Shown here: positions 18,662-27,475 of the stretch, piece after piece
Numbering within the stretch: the first letter of the stretch is position 1
How the letters are laid out: every line of letters begins with the position of its first letter
Source of the DNA: Streptomyces sp. yr375
GTDB taxonomy: Bacteria > Actinomycetota > Actinomycetes > Streptomycetales > Streptomycetaceae
DNA: 64,000 bases
Assembly: GCF_900110755.1 (NCBI RefSeq)
Contig: NZ_FOFF01000040.1
Coordinates: 1-64,000 of the forward strand
Reading direction: 5' to 3'
Made by a program: the position numbers and the translations under genes
The notes under the pieces: model-generated
Seen by the model: the letters and a program-made list of their open reading frames with translations, nothing else
Databases searched by the model: none
What the model was told of the DNA's origin: nothing

Positions 18662-19869
18662 ACCGGTTCTCCTTGTCGGTGTCCACCGCCATAGCCCGCG
18701 TCACCGGGGCGGCGCTCGGGCCGTACCAGAGCGCTGTGGTCCGGATCGGGTTCAGCGCCACCTGGCTGCTGTTCCTGGTGCGCGAGTTCCCCCACCGCCA
18801 GGAGCTCTACGGCCCCGACAGCCCCTGGGACTGGGAGCTGGCACGGCAGTTGATCGACACCAACGGCGCGTTCACGGCCCTGATGTGGTCGGACGGGCGG
18901 GGCTGGTTCGAGGCCGTGTACGCGCTCGCGCTGCTCGCCGCCGCACTGCTGCTGCTCGGCTGGCGTACCCGCGCGATGTCGGTGCTGTTCATGGTCGGCG
19001 TGCTCTCGCTGCAGAACCGCAGTGTCTTCATGGGCGACGGCGGCGACAACGTCCTGCACCTGATGTCGATCTATCTGGTGTTCGTGCGCTGCGGTCAGGT
19101 GTGGTCGCTGGACGCGCGGCGGGCCCGGCGCGCGGACGAGGCACGTGCGCGTGGGGAGCGGGTCAGCGACCGGGTCGGTCCCGTTCTGTGGGCCGCGTCC
19201 GGGTTCGCGCTGGTCACGGTGACCGTCGCGGGCCGGTTCCACAGCGAGTGGAGCATTCCGGCGCTCCTGTGGGCGGCGTGGGTCGCGCAGGGCCTGTGGT
19301 GGGCCGCCGGCCGGCTCAGGAAGACGGCGGAGCCCCGGATCCTGCTCGACGTGATCGGCAACATCCTGCACAACGGCGCCCTGGTCGTGATCATGACGGA
19401 GGCCTGTCTGATCTACGCGACGGCCGGCTGGTACAAGATCCAGGGCTCGCGCTGGCAGGACGGCACCGCCGTGTACTACCCGCTGCAACTGGACTACTTC
19501 TCCCCCTGGCCCGCCCTCGGCGACCTGCTCGCCGCCAGCGGCACGATGGTCATGCTCGCGACGTACGGGACGGTCATCGTCCAGGTCGCCTTCCCGTTCA
19601 CCCTGTTCAACCGGCGGCTGAAGAACGTCCTGCTGGCCGTGATGATGGTCGAGCACGCGGTGATCGCCGTGGTGCTCGGTCTGCCGTTCTTCTCGCTGGC
19701 GATGATCGCGACCGACGCCGTCTTCCTGCCGACGCCGTTCCTGCACCGGCTGGGCGGCTGGGCGGCACGCGCGCGTGGACGGCTGCTCTCCGACCGCGCT
19801 CCTATGGAGGCGGCGGAGCCGCAGGGCCAGGAGAAGCCCGAGGAGACCCGCGTAGGGTTCACGGCATGA
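18658..19869 (+). CDS. HTTM-domain membrane protein (vitamin K gamma-carboxylase-like)
   Basis: A 403-residue polytopic protein. The start is GTG at 18658, which overlaps the DUF5819 stop. Features include RIGFSATWLLFLVREFPHR, FMGDGGDNVLHLMSIYLVFV and an IYATAGWYKIQGSRWQDGTA segment typical of HTTM domains, which share a fold with the membrane part of vitamin K-dependent gamma-carboxylase. Around seven hydrophobic segments are visible. No carboxylase activity can be claimed. The C-terminus is a short charged tail and its stop overlaps the methyltransferase start as ATGA. Confidence 0.88.
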   Translation: MNRFSLSVSTAIARVTGAALGPYQSAVVRIGFSATWLLFLVREFPHRQELYGPDSPWDWELARQLIDTNGAFTALMWSDGRGWFEAVYALALLAAALLLLGWRTRAMSVLFMVGVLSLQNRSVFMGDGGDNVLHLMSIYLVFVRCGQVWSLDARRARRADEARARGERVSDRVGPVLWAASGFALVTVTVAGRFHSEWSIPALLWAAWVAQGLWWAAGRLRKTAEPRILLDVIGNILHNGALVVIMTEACLIYATAGWYKIQGSRWQDGTAVYYPLQLDYFSPWPALGDLLAASGTMVMLATYGTVIVQVAFPFTLFNRRLKNVLLAVMMVEHAVIAVVLGLPFFSLAMIATDAVFLPTPFLHRLGGWAARARGRLLSDRAPMEAAEPQGQEKPEETRVGFTA

Positions 19870-20642
19870 CCGACCCTGTGACCGCCGACTCCGACCCGCT
19901 CGGCCGGTGGCGCCGGATCGCCGACGCCTCCGTGCTGCTCGACGGCTTCCACGCCCTCAAGCACGCCGTGCGCTTCGGGGCCGAGGTCCCGGTGGCGGTC
20001 ACCGTCGACCGGCGGGCGACGCTCGCCCTCGCCGACGAACTCGCCCCCGATGTGCGCGAGGCGCTGGCGGCGCTCCTGACGGAGGTCTCGGAGGCGACGT
20101 ACGCGTCCCTGGTGCCGCGCCCGCATCCCACCGGGGTCGCCGCGCTGGCCGTACGGCCCTCCCGCGCGGCCAACCTGGAGCGGCTGGGGCACGCGCCCCG
20201 CAGCACTCCCGTCGTGGTCCTCGACAACCCGCGCAACCTGGGCAACGCGGGGGCCGTGATCCGGCTGGCCGCCGGTTTCGGGGCGACCGGGGTGGTCACC
20301 ACCGGCACGCTCGACCCCTGGCATCCGACCGTCGTGCGCGGCGGGGCGGGGCTGCACTTCGCGACCGCGGTGGAGCGGCTGACCGTCGACGAACTGCCGG
20401 CCGGACCGGTCTTCGCGCTCGACCCGGAGGGCGACGACATCCGGGGCGTCAAGCTCCCGGACGACGCCCTCCTGGCCTTCGGCTCGGAGCGCAGCGGCCT
20501 CTCCGCCGAGCTACGCGCGCGTGCCGACCATCTCCTCGCCCTGCCGATGCGCCCCCAGGTCTCCAGCTACAACCTCGCGACCAGTGTGGCCATGACGCTG
20601 TACCACTGGAGCGTCACCGGGGGCGCACCGCACGTCCCTTAG
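19866..20642 (+). CDS. TrmH/SpoU-family RNA 2'-O-methyltransferase
   Basis: A 258-residue SPOUT methyltransferase expected to methylate a ribose in tRNA or rRNA with S-adenosylmethionine. The three SpoU motifs are present: LDNPRNLGNAGAVIRLA, AFGSERSGLS and LPMRPQVSSYNLATSVAM. The ATG at 19866 overlaps the HTTM stop. A substrate-binding N-terminal domain (about residues 1-100) precedes the catalytic part, like thiostrepton-resistance or rRNA methylases, but the target is unknown. Its stop codon shares bases with the convergent paaN stop at 20639-20642. Confidence 0.93.
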   Translation: MTDPVTADSDPLGRWRRIADASVLLDGFHALKHAVRFGAEVPVAVTVDRRATLALADELAPDVREALAALLTEVSEATYASLVPRPHPTGVAALAVRPSRAANLERLGHAPRSTPVVVLDNPRNLGNAGAVIRLAAGFGATGVVTTGTLDPWHPTVVRGGAGLHFATAVERLTVDELPAGPVFALDPEGDDIRGVKLPDDALLAFGSERSGLSAELRARADHLLALPMRPQVSSYNLATSVAMTLYHWSVTGGAPHVP

Positions 20643-22333
20643 GCGTCCCTGCGGATCTCCACCACCCGGAAGCGGTTCGCGACGAACGCGCCGTCGGTGA
20701 GCGCCGCGTTGGCCGCCGGGTTGCCGCCCGAGCCGTGGAAGTCGGAGAACGCGGCCGTCTGGTTGACGTAGACCCCGCCGGTGAGGTTCAGGGAGAGCTG
20801 GGCGGACTCCTCGAGGCAGACCTCCTCGATCGCCCGCTCGACCTCCTCGTCGGTGGTGTACGCGCCGACCGTCATCGCGCCCTTCTCGCGCACCGTGCGC
20901 CGCAGCAGGGCGACCGCGTCGGCCGCCGAGTCGACGGCGACGGCGAAGGAGACCGGGCCGAAGCACTCGCTCATGTAGGCGGCCTCGTCGTCCGGCTTGG
21001 CACCGTCCAGCTTGACGATCACCGGTGTGCGCACGACCGCGTCCGGGAACTCCGGGTTGCCGACCTCGCGGGAGGCGAGGGCGATCTCGCCGAGGCCCGC
21101 CGCTGCCTCCAGGCGGGCCTTGACGTCCGGGTTGACGATCGCGCCCAGCAGGCCGTTCGCGCGGGCGTCGTCGCCGAGCAGGCCGTCGACCGCGCGGGCG
21201 AGGTCGGCGACGACCTCGTCGAAGGTCTTGGGGCCCTGGTCGGTGCGGATGCCGGCGCGGGGGATCAGCAGGTTCTGCGGGGTGGTGCACATCTGGCCGC
21301 TGTACAGGGACAGCGAGAACGCCAGGTTGGCGAGCATGCCCTTGTAGTTCGCGGTGGACTCGACGACCACCGTGTTGACGCCGGCCTTCTCGGTGTAGAC
21401 CTGCGCCTGGCGGGCGTTGGCCTCCAGCCAGTCGCCGAAGGCGGTCGAGCCGGTGTAGTCGACGATCCTGATCTCGGGGCGGGTGGCCAGGGTCTTGGCG
21501 ACGCCCTCGCCGGGACGCTCGGCGGCCAGCGCCACCAGGTTCGGGTCGAAGCCGGCGGCGGCGAGCACCTCGCGCGCGACGCCCACGGTCAGCGCGAGCG
21601 GCAGCACCGCGCGCGGGTGCGGCTTGACCAGGACCGCGTTGCCGGTGGCCAGGGAGGCGAACAGGCCCGGGTAGCCGTTCCACGTCGGGAAGGTGTTGCA
21701 GCCGATAAGGAGGGCGATGCCGCGCGGGACCGGCGTGAAGCTCTTGGTCATCGTCAGCGGGTCGCGCTTGCCCTGCGGCTTGGACCACTCCGCCGTCCCC
21801 GGTGTGCGGACCTGCTCGGCGTAGGCGTACGCCACCGCCTCCAGGCCACGGTCCTGCGCGTGCGGGCCGCCCGCCTGGAACGCCATCATGAAGGCCTGGC
21901 CGGAGGTGTGCATGACCGCGTGCGCGAACTCGTGCGTGCGGTCGCTGATCCGCTTGAGGATCTCCAGACAGACCAGTGCGCGCAGCTCCGGGCCCGCGTC
22001 GCGCCAGGCGCGCTGTCCGGCCCGCATGGCGGGCAGCAGCGTGTCCACGTCCGCGTGCGGGTACGTGACGCCCAGCTCGACGCCGTACGGCGAGACCTCG
22101 CCGCCCACCCAGTCGTCGGTGCCGGGCTGGCCGAGGTCGAGGCGGGTGTTCAGCACGGCGTCGAACGCGGCCTTGCCCGCCGCCGCGTCCAGGCTGCCGT
22201 TCTCCCCGTAGGCCTTGGGGTGTTCCGGGTGCGGGGACCAGTACGCGCGGGTGCGGATCGCTTCCAGGGCCTGGTCGAGGGTGGGCCGGTGCTGGGCGGT
22301 CAGGTCGTGCGCGGTCAGTTCGGCGGTGGCCAT
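20639..22333 (-). CDS. paaN: Phenylacetate degradation aldehyde dehydrogenase PaaN
   Basis: A 564-residue aldehyde dehydrogenase-like protein of the actinobacterial PaaN type, thought to oxidise the semialdehyde formed after ring opening. Recognisable are IALLIGCNTFPTWNGYPGLF, LATGNAVLVKPHP, FSLSLYSGQMCTTPQNLLIP (catalytic Cys) and YMSECFGPVSF. It lacks the MaoC hydratase half found in PaaZ. The start at 22333 follows GAGGAG. A PaaR-type palindrome lies at 22423-22436 in the shared promoter region with paaH. Confidence 0.92.
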   Translation of the reverse strand: MATAELTAHDLTAQHRPTLDQALEAIRTRAYWSPHPEHPKAYGENGSLDAAAGKAAFDAVLNTRLDLGQPGTDDWVGGEVSPYGVELGVTYPHADVDTLLPAMRAGQRAWRDAGPELRALVCLEILKRISDRTHEFAHAVMHTSGQAFMMAFQAGGPHAQDRGLEAVAYAYAEQVRTPGTAEWSKPQGKRDPLTMTKSFTPVPRGIALLIGCNTFPTWNGYPGLFASLATGNAVLVKPHPRAVLPLALTVGVAREVLAAAGFDPNLVALAAERPGEGVAKTLATRPEIRIVDYTGSTAFGDWLEANARQAQVYTEKAGVNTVVVESTANYKGMLANLAFSLSLYSGQMCTTPQNLLIPRAGIRTDQGPKTFDEVVADLARAVDGLLGDDARANGLLGAIVNPDVKARLEAAAGLGEIALASREVGNPEFPDAVVRTPVIVKLDGAKPDDEAAYMSECFGPVSFAVAVDSAADAVALLRRTVREKGAMTVGAYTTDEEVERAIEEVCLEESAQLSLNLTGGVYVNQTAAFSDFHGSGGNPAANAALTDGAFVANRFRVVEIRRDA

Positions 22334-22422
22334 GCGGGACCAACTCCTCGTCGTGAGAACTCTTCTTCGCACCCATGAACTGGCGGAATCCTGGGCAGGA
22401 ACGGCCAGTCAGGGCTAGAGTA

Positions 22423-22436
22423 ACCGAACGATCGGT
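22423..22436. promoter_or_regulatory. PaaR-type operator between paaN and paaH
   Basis: ACCGAACGATCGGT matches ACCGNNCGNNCGGT exactly. It lies 90 bp upstream of paaN and 57 bp upstream of paaH, so one dimer site could control both directions and, through the overlap, paaR itself. Confidence 0.78.
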
Positions 22437-22460
22437 CGGGACAAGGGGGCCTGCCGCATC

Positions 22461-22469
22461 TGTGGAAAA
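22461..22469. promoter_or_regulatory. Possible DnaA box (one mismatch)
   Basis: TGTGGAAAA is the complement of TTTTCCACA, one base from the TT(G/A)TCCACA consensus. It lies 24 bp upstream of paaH. Weak by itself; noted because perfect boxes accompany two other PaaR-type sites. Confidence 0.35.
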
Positions 22470-22492
22470 CCCCGTGCGGGAGGATCGCGCAC

Positions 22493-24007
22493 ATGACAGC
22501 ACTCGACCTCAACAGCCCCGTGGCCGTCGTCGGCACCGGCACCATGGGCCAGGGCATCGCCCAGGTCGCGTTGGTGGCGGGCCACCTCGTGCGGCTGTAC
22601 GACGCGGTACCCGGGCGCGCCCAAGAAGCGGCCGCCGCGATCGGCGCCCGCCTCGACCGGCTCGTCGAGAAGGGCCGCCTCGCCGCCACCGACCGGGACG
22701 AGGCACGCGCCCGTCTGGAGGCCGCGGAGAGCCTCACCGACCTCGCGGACTGCTCCCTGGTCGTCGAGGCCGTCGTCGAGCTCCTGGAGGCCAAGCAGGA
22801 GCTGTTCAGGCAACTGGAGGACATCGTCGGCGAGGACTGCCTGCTCGCCACCAACACCTCCTCCCTGTCGGTGACCGCCGTCGCCGGCGCCCTGCGCAAC
22901 CCCGGCCGCCTCGTGGGCCTGCACTTCTTCAACCCCGCGCCGGTGCTGCCGCTGGTCGAGGTCGTCTCCGGGTACGCCACGGACGTCACGTCGGCCACGC
23001 GCGCGTACGAGACCGCCCGCTCCTGGGGGAAGACGCCGGTCGCCTGCGCCGACACCCCCGGCTTCATCGTCAACCGCATCGCGCGGCCCTTCTACGCCGA
23101 GGCGTTCGCCGTCTACGAGGCGCAGGGCGCCGACCCGGCCACCATCGACGCGATCCTGCGCGAGTCGGGCGGCTTCAAGATGGGCGCCTTCGAACTGACC
23201 GACCTGATCGGGCAGGACGTCAACGAGTCCGTCACGCACTCCGTGTGGCGGTCCTTCTTCCAGGACGTGCGGTTCACGCCCTCGCTCGCCCAGCGCCGCC
23301 TGGTCGAGTCGGGCCGCCTGGGCCGCAAGACCGGCCAGGGCTGGTACGACCACCGCGACGACGCCGAGCCCGCCGAACCGCACACCGCGGAGCCCGCCCA
23401 GCCGCCCGCGTACGTCGTCGCCGAAGGCGACCTGGGCCCCGCGTCGGAACTGCTCGCGCTGATCCGCGAGGCGGGCATTCAGGTCCGCGAGGACGACGAG
23501 GACCACGGCAGCCGCCTGGTGCTGCCCGGCGGCGGCCAGCTCGCCCTCGCCGACGGCCAGACCTCCGTGGAGTTCCGGGACGTCGTCTACTTCGACCTCG
23601 CCCTCGACTACCGCAAGGCCACCCGCATCGCCCTGTCCGCCTCCCAGGACACCTCCGCGCAGACCATGTCCGAGGCGATCGGCCTGTTCCAGGCGCTCGG
23701 CAAGGACGTCAGCGTCATCGGCGACGTCCCCGGCATGATCGTCGCCCGCACGGTCGCGCGGATCGTCGACCTCGCGCACGACGCGGTGGCCAAGGGCGTC
23801 GCCACCGAGGAGGACATCGACACCGCGATGCGCCTAGGCGTGAACTACCCCCTCGGCCCCTTCGAGTGGTGCCGCAGGCTGGGCCGCACCTGGGCCTGCT
23901 CCCTCCTGGACGACCTGCACGAGCGCGACCCCTCCGGCCGCTACGCGCCGTCCCTCGCGCTCTACCGGCACTCCTACGCCACCGAGAAGCGGGAGGGCGC
24001 CTCGTGA
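22493..24007 (+). CDS. paaH: 3-hydroxyacyl-CoA dehydrogenase PaaH
   Basis: A 504-residue NAD-dependent enzyme that oxidises 3-hydroxyadipyl-CoA to 3-oxoadipyl-CoA late in phenylacetate breakdown. The nucleotide fold starts AVVGTGTMGQGIAQVALVAG. The catalytic region shows NTSSLSVTAVAG and GLHFFNPAPVLPLVE, and two C-terminal 3HCDH domains follow, each with a G-x-I-V-x-R/N-like segment (GFIVNRIARPF, GMIVARTVARI). Double C-terminal domains fit PaaH. It is divergent from paaN and overlaps paaR by 4 bp. Confidence 0.93.
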   Translation: MTALDLNSPVAVVGTGTMGQGIAQVALVAGHLVRLYDAVPGRAQEAAAAIGARLDRLVEKGRLAATDRDEARARLEAAESLTDLADCSLVVEAVVELLEAKQELFRQLEDIVGEDCLLATNTSSLSVTAVAGALRNPGRLVGLHFFNPAPVLPLVEVVSGYATDVTSATRAYETARSWGKTPVACADTPGFIVNRIARPFYAEAFAVYEAQGADPATIDAILRESGGFKMGAFELTDLIGQDVNESVTHSVWRSFFQDVRFTPSLAQRRLVESGRLGRKTGQGWYDHRDDAEPAEPHTAEPAQPPAYVVAEGDLGPASELLALIREAGIQVREDDEDHGSRLVLPGGGQLALADGQTSVEFRDVVYFDLALDYRKATRIALSASQDTSAQTMSEAIGLFQALGKDVSVIGDVPGMIVARTVARIVDLAHDAVAKGVATEEDIDTAMRLGVNYPLGPFEWCRRLGRTWACSLLDDLHERDPSGRYAPSLALYRHSYATEKREGAS

Positions 24008-24594
24008 CCACCGCCAAGCGCGACACGTACACCCCGGAGACCCTGCTCACCGTCGCCGTCCAGGTCTTCAACGAGCGCGGGTACGACGGCACGTCCATGG
24101 AGCACCTCTCCAAGGCGGCCGGCATCTCCAAGTCGTCGATCTACCACCACGTCGCCGGCAAGGAGGAACTGCTGCGGCGGGCCGTCAGCCGGGCGCTGGA
24201 CGGCCTCTTCGGGATCCTCGACGAGGAGCACGCGCGCGTGGGGCACACCTCGGAGCGCCTGGAGTACGTCGTACGGCGCATGGTCGAGGTGCTCATCGGC
24301 GAACTGCCGTACGTGACGCTGCTGCTGCGCGTGCGCGGCAACACCGACACCGAGCGGTGGGCCCTGGAGCGGCGCCGCGACTTCGACCACCGGGTCGCCG
24401 ACCTGCTGAGGGCGGCCGCCGCCGACGGGGACGTACGCGGCGACATCGACGTGCGGCTCGCGACGCGGCTGGTCTTCGGGATGATCAACTCGATCGTCGA
24501 GTGGTACCGGCCGGGCGGCCGGGGGATGGTCGAGAGCGAGGTGGCCGACGCGGTGGTGCGGCTGGTCTTCGAGGGCCTGCGCACGGCGGACTGA
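24004..24594 (+). CDS. paaR: TetR-family regulator, PaaR-like
   Basis: A 196-residue TetR repressor. The N-terminal helix-turn-helix reads MEHLSKAAGISKSSIYHHVA within residues 25-45, followed by a helical ligand-binding domain. The GTG start overlaps the paaH stop as GTGA, so it is made with PaaH. Location among paa genes and the TetR-type palindromes at 17520, 22423 and 25243 support the role of a repressor that responds to phenylacetyl-CoA. The symbol rests on context and not on a measured ligand. Confidence 0.87.
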   Translation: MTTAKRDTYTPETLLTVAVQVFNERGYDGTSMEHLSKAAGISKSSIYHHVAGKEELLRRAVSRALDGLFGILDEEHARVGHTSERLEYVVRRMVEVLIGELPYVTLLLRVRGNTDTERWALERRRDFDHRVADLLRAAAADGDVRGDIDVRLATRLVFGMINSIVEWYRPGGRGMVESEVADAVVRLVFEGLRTAD

Positions 24595-24621
24595 GACCAC
24601 AGGTCCCGCGGTCCTGTGGTC
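24595..24621. terminator. Bidirectional terminator between paaR and the Lrp gene
   Basis: A 9 bp perfect stem (GACCACAGG/CCTGTGGTC) with a 9-base loop starts right after the paaR stop and lies between convergent genes. There is no strong T run. Confidence 0.65.
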
Positions 24622-24631
24622 CTGCGCCCGG

Positions 24632-25141
24632 TCAGCCCTGCGGCTCCAGGTCCTCCTCCTCGAACACCAGCAGTGTGCGCGTGCTGAGCACCTCGGGGAT
24701 CGCCTGGAGCCGGGTGAGCACCACCTCGCGCAGTGCCCTGTTGTGGGGCGTGTGCACCAGGAGCAGTACGTCGAAGTCGCCCCCGACGAGGGCGATGTGG
24801 GAGGCGCCGGGCAGCAGTCTGAGCTGCTCGCGCACGGTCCGCCAGGAGTTCTGCACGATCTTCAGCGTGATGTAGGCGCTCGTCCCCTGGCCCGCGCGCT
24901 CGTGGTCGACGCGGGCGCCGAAACCGCGGATGACGCCGTCCTCGATGAGCCGGTTGATCCGCGCGTAAGCGTTTGCGCGCGAGACGTGGACCCGCTCGGC
25001 GACCGACCGTATCGAGGCGCGGCCGTCCGCCTGGAGCATCTGCAGGATGTCCTGGTCGATGGCGTCGAGCGGGCGGGCCGGCTGGGACGGAGGGCCGGGC
25101 TCCGGGGTCGGCGCCCCTTCGGCCATTTGTTCAGGTGCCAT
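24632..25141 (-). CDS. bkdR: Lrp/AsnC-family regulator, BkdR-like
   Basis: A 169-residue Lrp-type regulator. After a Pro-rich N-terminus, LDAIDQDILQMLQADGRASI and SVAERVHVSRANAYARINRL form the helix-turn-helix, and the C-terminal RAM domain (VGGDFDVLLLVHTP) would bind an amino or oxo acid. The ATG at 25141 has GGAGG upstream. It is divergent from the first bkdABC cluster. In Streptomyces coelicolor an Lrp-type BkdR controls bkd genes, so this is the likely counterpart. Direct autoregulation is plausible because both promoters share 25142-25316. Confidence 0.85.
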   Translation of the reverse strand: MAPEQMAEGAPTPEPGPPSQPARPLDAIDQDILQMLQADGRASIRSVAERVHVSRANAYARINRLIEDGVIRGFGARVDHERAGQGTSAYITLKIVQNSWRTVREQLRLLPGASHIALVGGDFDVLLLVHTPHNRALREVVLTRLQAIPEVLSTRTLLVFEEEDLEPQG

Positions 25142-25199
25142 GTCCCCCCGCCTCCCTACCATGGACGTACTGCACCCATCTCAGGCTGTGCAGAACCGT

Positions 25200-25208
25200 T
25201 TGTCCACA
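25200..25208. promoter_or_regulatory. DnaA box
   Basis: TTGTCCACA is an exact match to the Streptomyces DnaA consensus. It lies in the bkdR/bkdA divergent region, 34 bp from a PaaR-like palindrome. Confidence 0.6.
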
Positions 25209-25242
25209 GCCTGAGGGGGCCTGTAGCCAAAATGTGCCGACG

Positions 25243-25256
25243 ACCGAACAATCGGT
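25243..25256. promoter_or_regulatory. PaaR-like operator between bkdR and bkdA
   Basis: ACCGAACAATCGGT differs from the paa operator pattern only in the central CG (here CA). The centre is 67 bp upstream of the bkdA ATG, a suitable place for repression. Confidence 0.65.
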
Positions 25257-25316
25257 AGGTGAGGCGCATCACAACCGACGCGCCTCCCACAGCCGCTTCC
25301 ACGAGGAGGTGCCGTC

Positions 25317-26474
25317 ATGACGGTCCTGGAGCAGCGGGGCACGTACCGGCCCACGCCGCCGCCCGCCTGGCAGCCCCGTACCGACCCCGCGCCGCTGCTG
25401 CCCGACGCGGAGCCGTACCGCGTCCTCGGCACCGACGCGGCCGCGCAGACCGATCCGGAGCTGCTGCGCCGGCTGTACGCCCAGTTGGTGCGCGGCCGCC
25501 GCTACAACGCCCAGGCCACCGCCCTCACCAAGCAGGGCAGACTCGCCGTCTACCCCTCCAGCACCGGCCAGGAGGCCTGCGAGGTCGCCGCCGCGCTCGC
25601 CCTTCAGGAGCGGGACTGGCTCTTCCCCAGCTACCGCGACACCCTCGCGGTCGTCGCGCGCGGAGTGGACCCCGTCGAGGCCCTCACCCTGCTGCGCGGC
25701 GACCGGCACACCGGCTACGACCCCTACGAGCACCGCGTCGCGCCCCTGTGCACGCCGCTCGCCACCCAGCTCCCGCACGCCGTGGGCCTCGCGCACGCCG
25801 CCCGCCTCAAGGGCGACGACGTGGTCGCGCTCGCCATGGTCGGTGACGGCGGCACCAGCGAGGGCGACTTCCACGAGGCGCTGAACTTCGCCGCCGTCTG
25901 GCAGGCGCCGGTCGTCTTCCTCGTGCAGAACAACGGCTTCGCGATCTCCGTCCCGCTCGCCAAGCAGACCGCGGCCCCCTCGCTGGCCCACAAGGCCGTC
26001 GGGTACGGCATGCCGGGCCGCCTGGTCGACGGCAACGACGCCGTCGCCGTGCACGAGGTGCTGGCCGACGCCGTACGCCGCGCGCGGGAGGGCGGCGGCC
26101 CGACCCTGGTGGAGGCGGTGACCTACCGCATCGAGGCGCACACCAACGCCGACGACGCCACCCGATACCGGGGCGACGCCGAGGTCGAGACCTGGCGCGA
26201 GCACGACCCGATCCAGCTCCTGGAGCGCGAACTGACCGCGCGCGGGCTGCTCGACGAGGACCTGCGGCAGTCCGCGCGGGACGCCGCCGAGACGATGGCC
26301 GCCGACCTGCGCGCCCGCATGAACCAGGACCCGGTCCTCGACCCGATGGACCTGTTCTCCCACGTGTACGCCGAACCCACCCCCCAACTGCGCGAGCAGC
26401 AGGCGCTGCTGCGGGCGGAACTCGACGCCGAGCACGCCGACCAGGGCAGTGACCAGGGGAGCGCGCACCGATGA
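25317..26474 (+). CDS. bkdA1: Branched-chain 2-oxoacid dehydrogenase E1 alpha subunit, copy 1
   Basis: A 385-residue thiamine-diphosphate enzyme subunit that decarboxylates branched-chain 2-oxo acids (from Val, Leu, Ile). The cofactor motif is VGDGGTSEGDFHEALNFA ... FLVQNN. RIEAHTNADDATRYR matches the phosphorylation/TPP loop region of E1 alpha. The ATG follows GAGGAGG. It overlaps the E1 beta gene by 4 bp. The products, branched acyl-CoAs, feed fatty-acid and polyketide starters. The numbering of copies is mine. Confidence 0.94.
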   Translation: MTVLEQRGTYRPTPPPAWQPRTDPAPLLPDAEPYRVLGTDAAAQTDPELLRRLYAQLVRGRRYNAQATALTKQGRLAVYPSSTGQEACEVAAALALQERDWLFPSYRDTLAVVARGVDPVEALTLLRGDRHTGYDPYEHRVAPLCTPLATQLPHAVGLAHAARLKGDDVVALAMVGDGGTSEGDFHEALNFAAVWQAPVVFLVQNNGFAISVPLAKQTAAPSLAHKAVGYGMPGRLVDGNDAVAVHEVLADAVRRAREGGGPTLVEAVTYRIEAHTNADDATRYRGDAEVETWREHDPIQLLERELTARGLLDEDLRQSARDAAETMAADLRARMNQDPVLDPMDLFSHVYAEPTPQLREQQALLRAELDAEHADQGSDQGSAHR

Positions 26475-27475
26475 CCACCGTCGCCGTCAAGCCGGCCACC
26501 ATGGCGCAGGCGCTCACGCGCGCGCTGCGCGACGCGATGGCCGCCGACCCGTCCGTGCACGTCCTGGGTGAGGACGTGGGCACCCTGGGCGGCGTCTTCC
26601 GGGTCACCGACGGGCTCGCCAAGGAGTTCGGCGAGACCCGCTGCACGGACACCCCGCTCGCCGAGGCGGGCATCCTCGGCACCGCCGTCGGCATGGCCAT
26701 GTACGGCCTGCGCCCGGTCGTGGAGATGCAGTTCGACGCCTTCGCCTTTCCGGCGTTCGAGCAGCTCATCAGCCATGTCGCCAAGATGCGCAACCGCACC
26801 CGCGGCCGGATGCCGCTGCCGATCACCGTCCGGGTGCCCTACGGCGGCGGCATCGGCGGCGTCGAGCACCACAGCGACTCCTCCGAGGCGTACTACATGG
26901 CGACCCCCGGCCTCCATGTCGTGACGCCGGCCACGGTCGCCGACGCCTACGGCCTGCTGCGCGCCGCGATCGCCTCGGACGACCCGGTCGTCGTCCTCGA
27001 ACCCAAGCGCCTGTACTGGTCCAAGGACTCCTGGAACCCGGAGGACCCGCAGACCGTCGAGCCGATAGGCCGCGCGGTGGTGCGGCGCTCGGGCCGGAGC
27101 GCCACACTGATCACGTACGGGCCGTCGCTGCCGGTCTGCCTCGAAGCCGCCGAGGCGGCGCGCGCCGAGGGCTGGGACCTCGAAGTCGTCGACCTGCGTT
27201 CCCTGGTGCCCTTCGACGACGAGACGGTCTGCGCCTCGGTACGGCGGACCGGCCGCGCGGTCGTCGTCCATGAGTCGGGCTCCTTCGGCGGGCCGGGCGG
27301 GGAGATCGCGGCCCGTGTCACGGAGCGCTGCTTCCACCACCTGGAGGCACCGGTGCTGCGCGTCGCCGGGTTCGACCTCCCGTATCCGCCGCCGATGCTG
27401 GAGCGCCACCACCTGCCCGGCGTCGACCGCATCCTGGACGCCGTGGCGCGGTTGCAGTGGGAGGCCGAGAACTGA
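26471..27475 (+). CDS. bkdB1: Branched-chain 2-oxoacid dehydrogenase E1 beta subunit, copy 1
   Basis: A 334-residue transketolase-type beta subunit that completes the E1 active site with BkdA. Typical segments are LGEDVGTLGGVFRVTDGL, TPLAEAGILGTAVGMAM, RVPYGGGIGGVEHHSDS and ITYGPSLPVCLEAAE. It overlaps bkdA by ATGA and the E2 gene by one base (TGATG), so all three subunits are translationally coupled. Confidence 0.95.
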   Translation: MTTVAVKPATMAQALTRALRDAMAADPSVHVLGEDVGTLGGVFRVTDGLAKEFGETRCTDTPLAEAGILGTAVGMAMYGLRPVVEMQFDAFAFPAFEQLISHVAKMRNRTRGRMPLPITVRVPYGGGIGGVEHHSDSSEAYYMATPGLHVVTPATVADAYGLLRAAIASDDPVVVLEPKRLYWSKDSWNPEDPQTVEPIGRAVVRRSGRSATLITYGPSLPVCLEAAEAARAEGWDLEVVDLRSLVPFDDETVCASVRRTGRAVVVHESGSFGGPGGEIAARVTERCFHHLEAPVLRVAGFDLPYPPPMLERHHLPGVDRILDAVARLQWEAEN

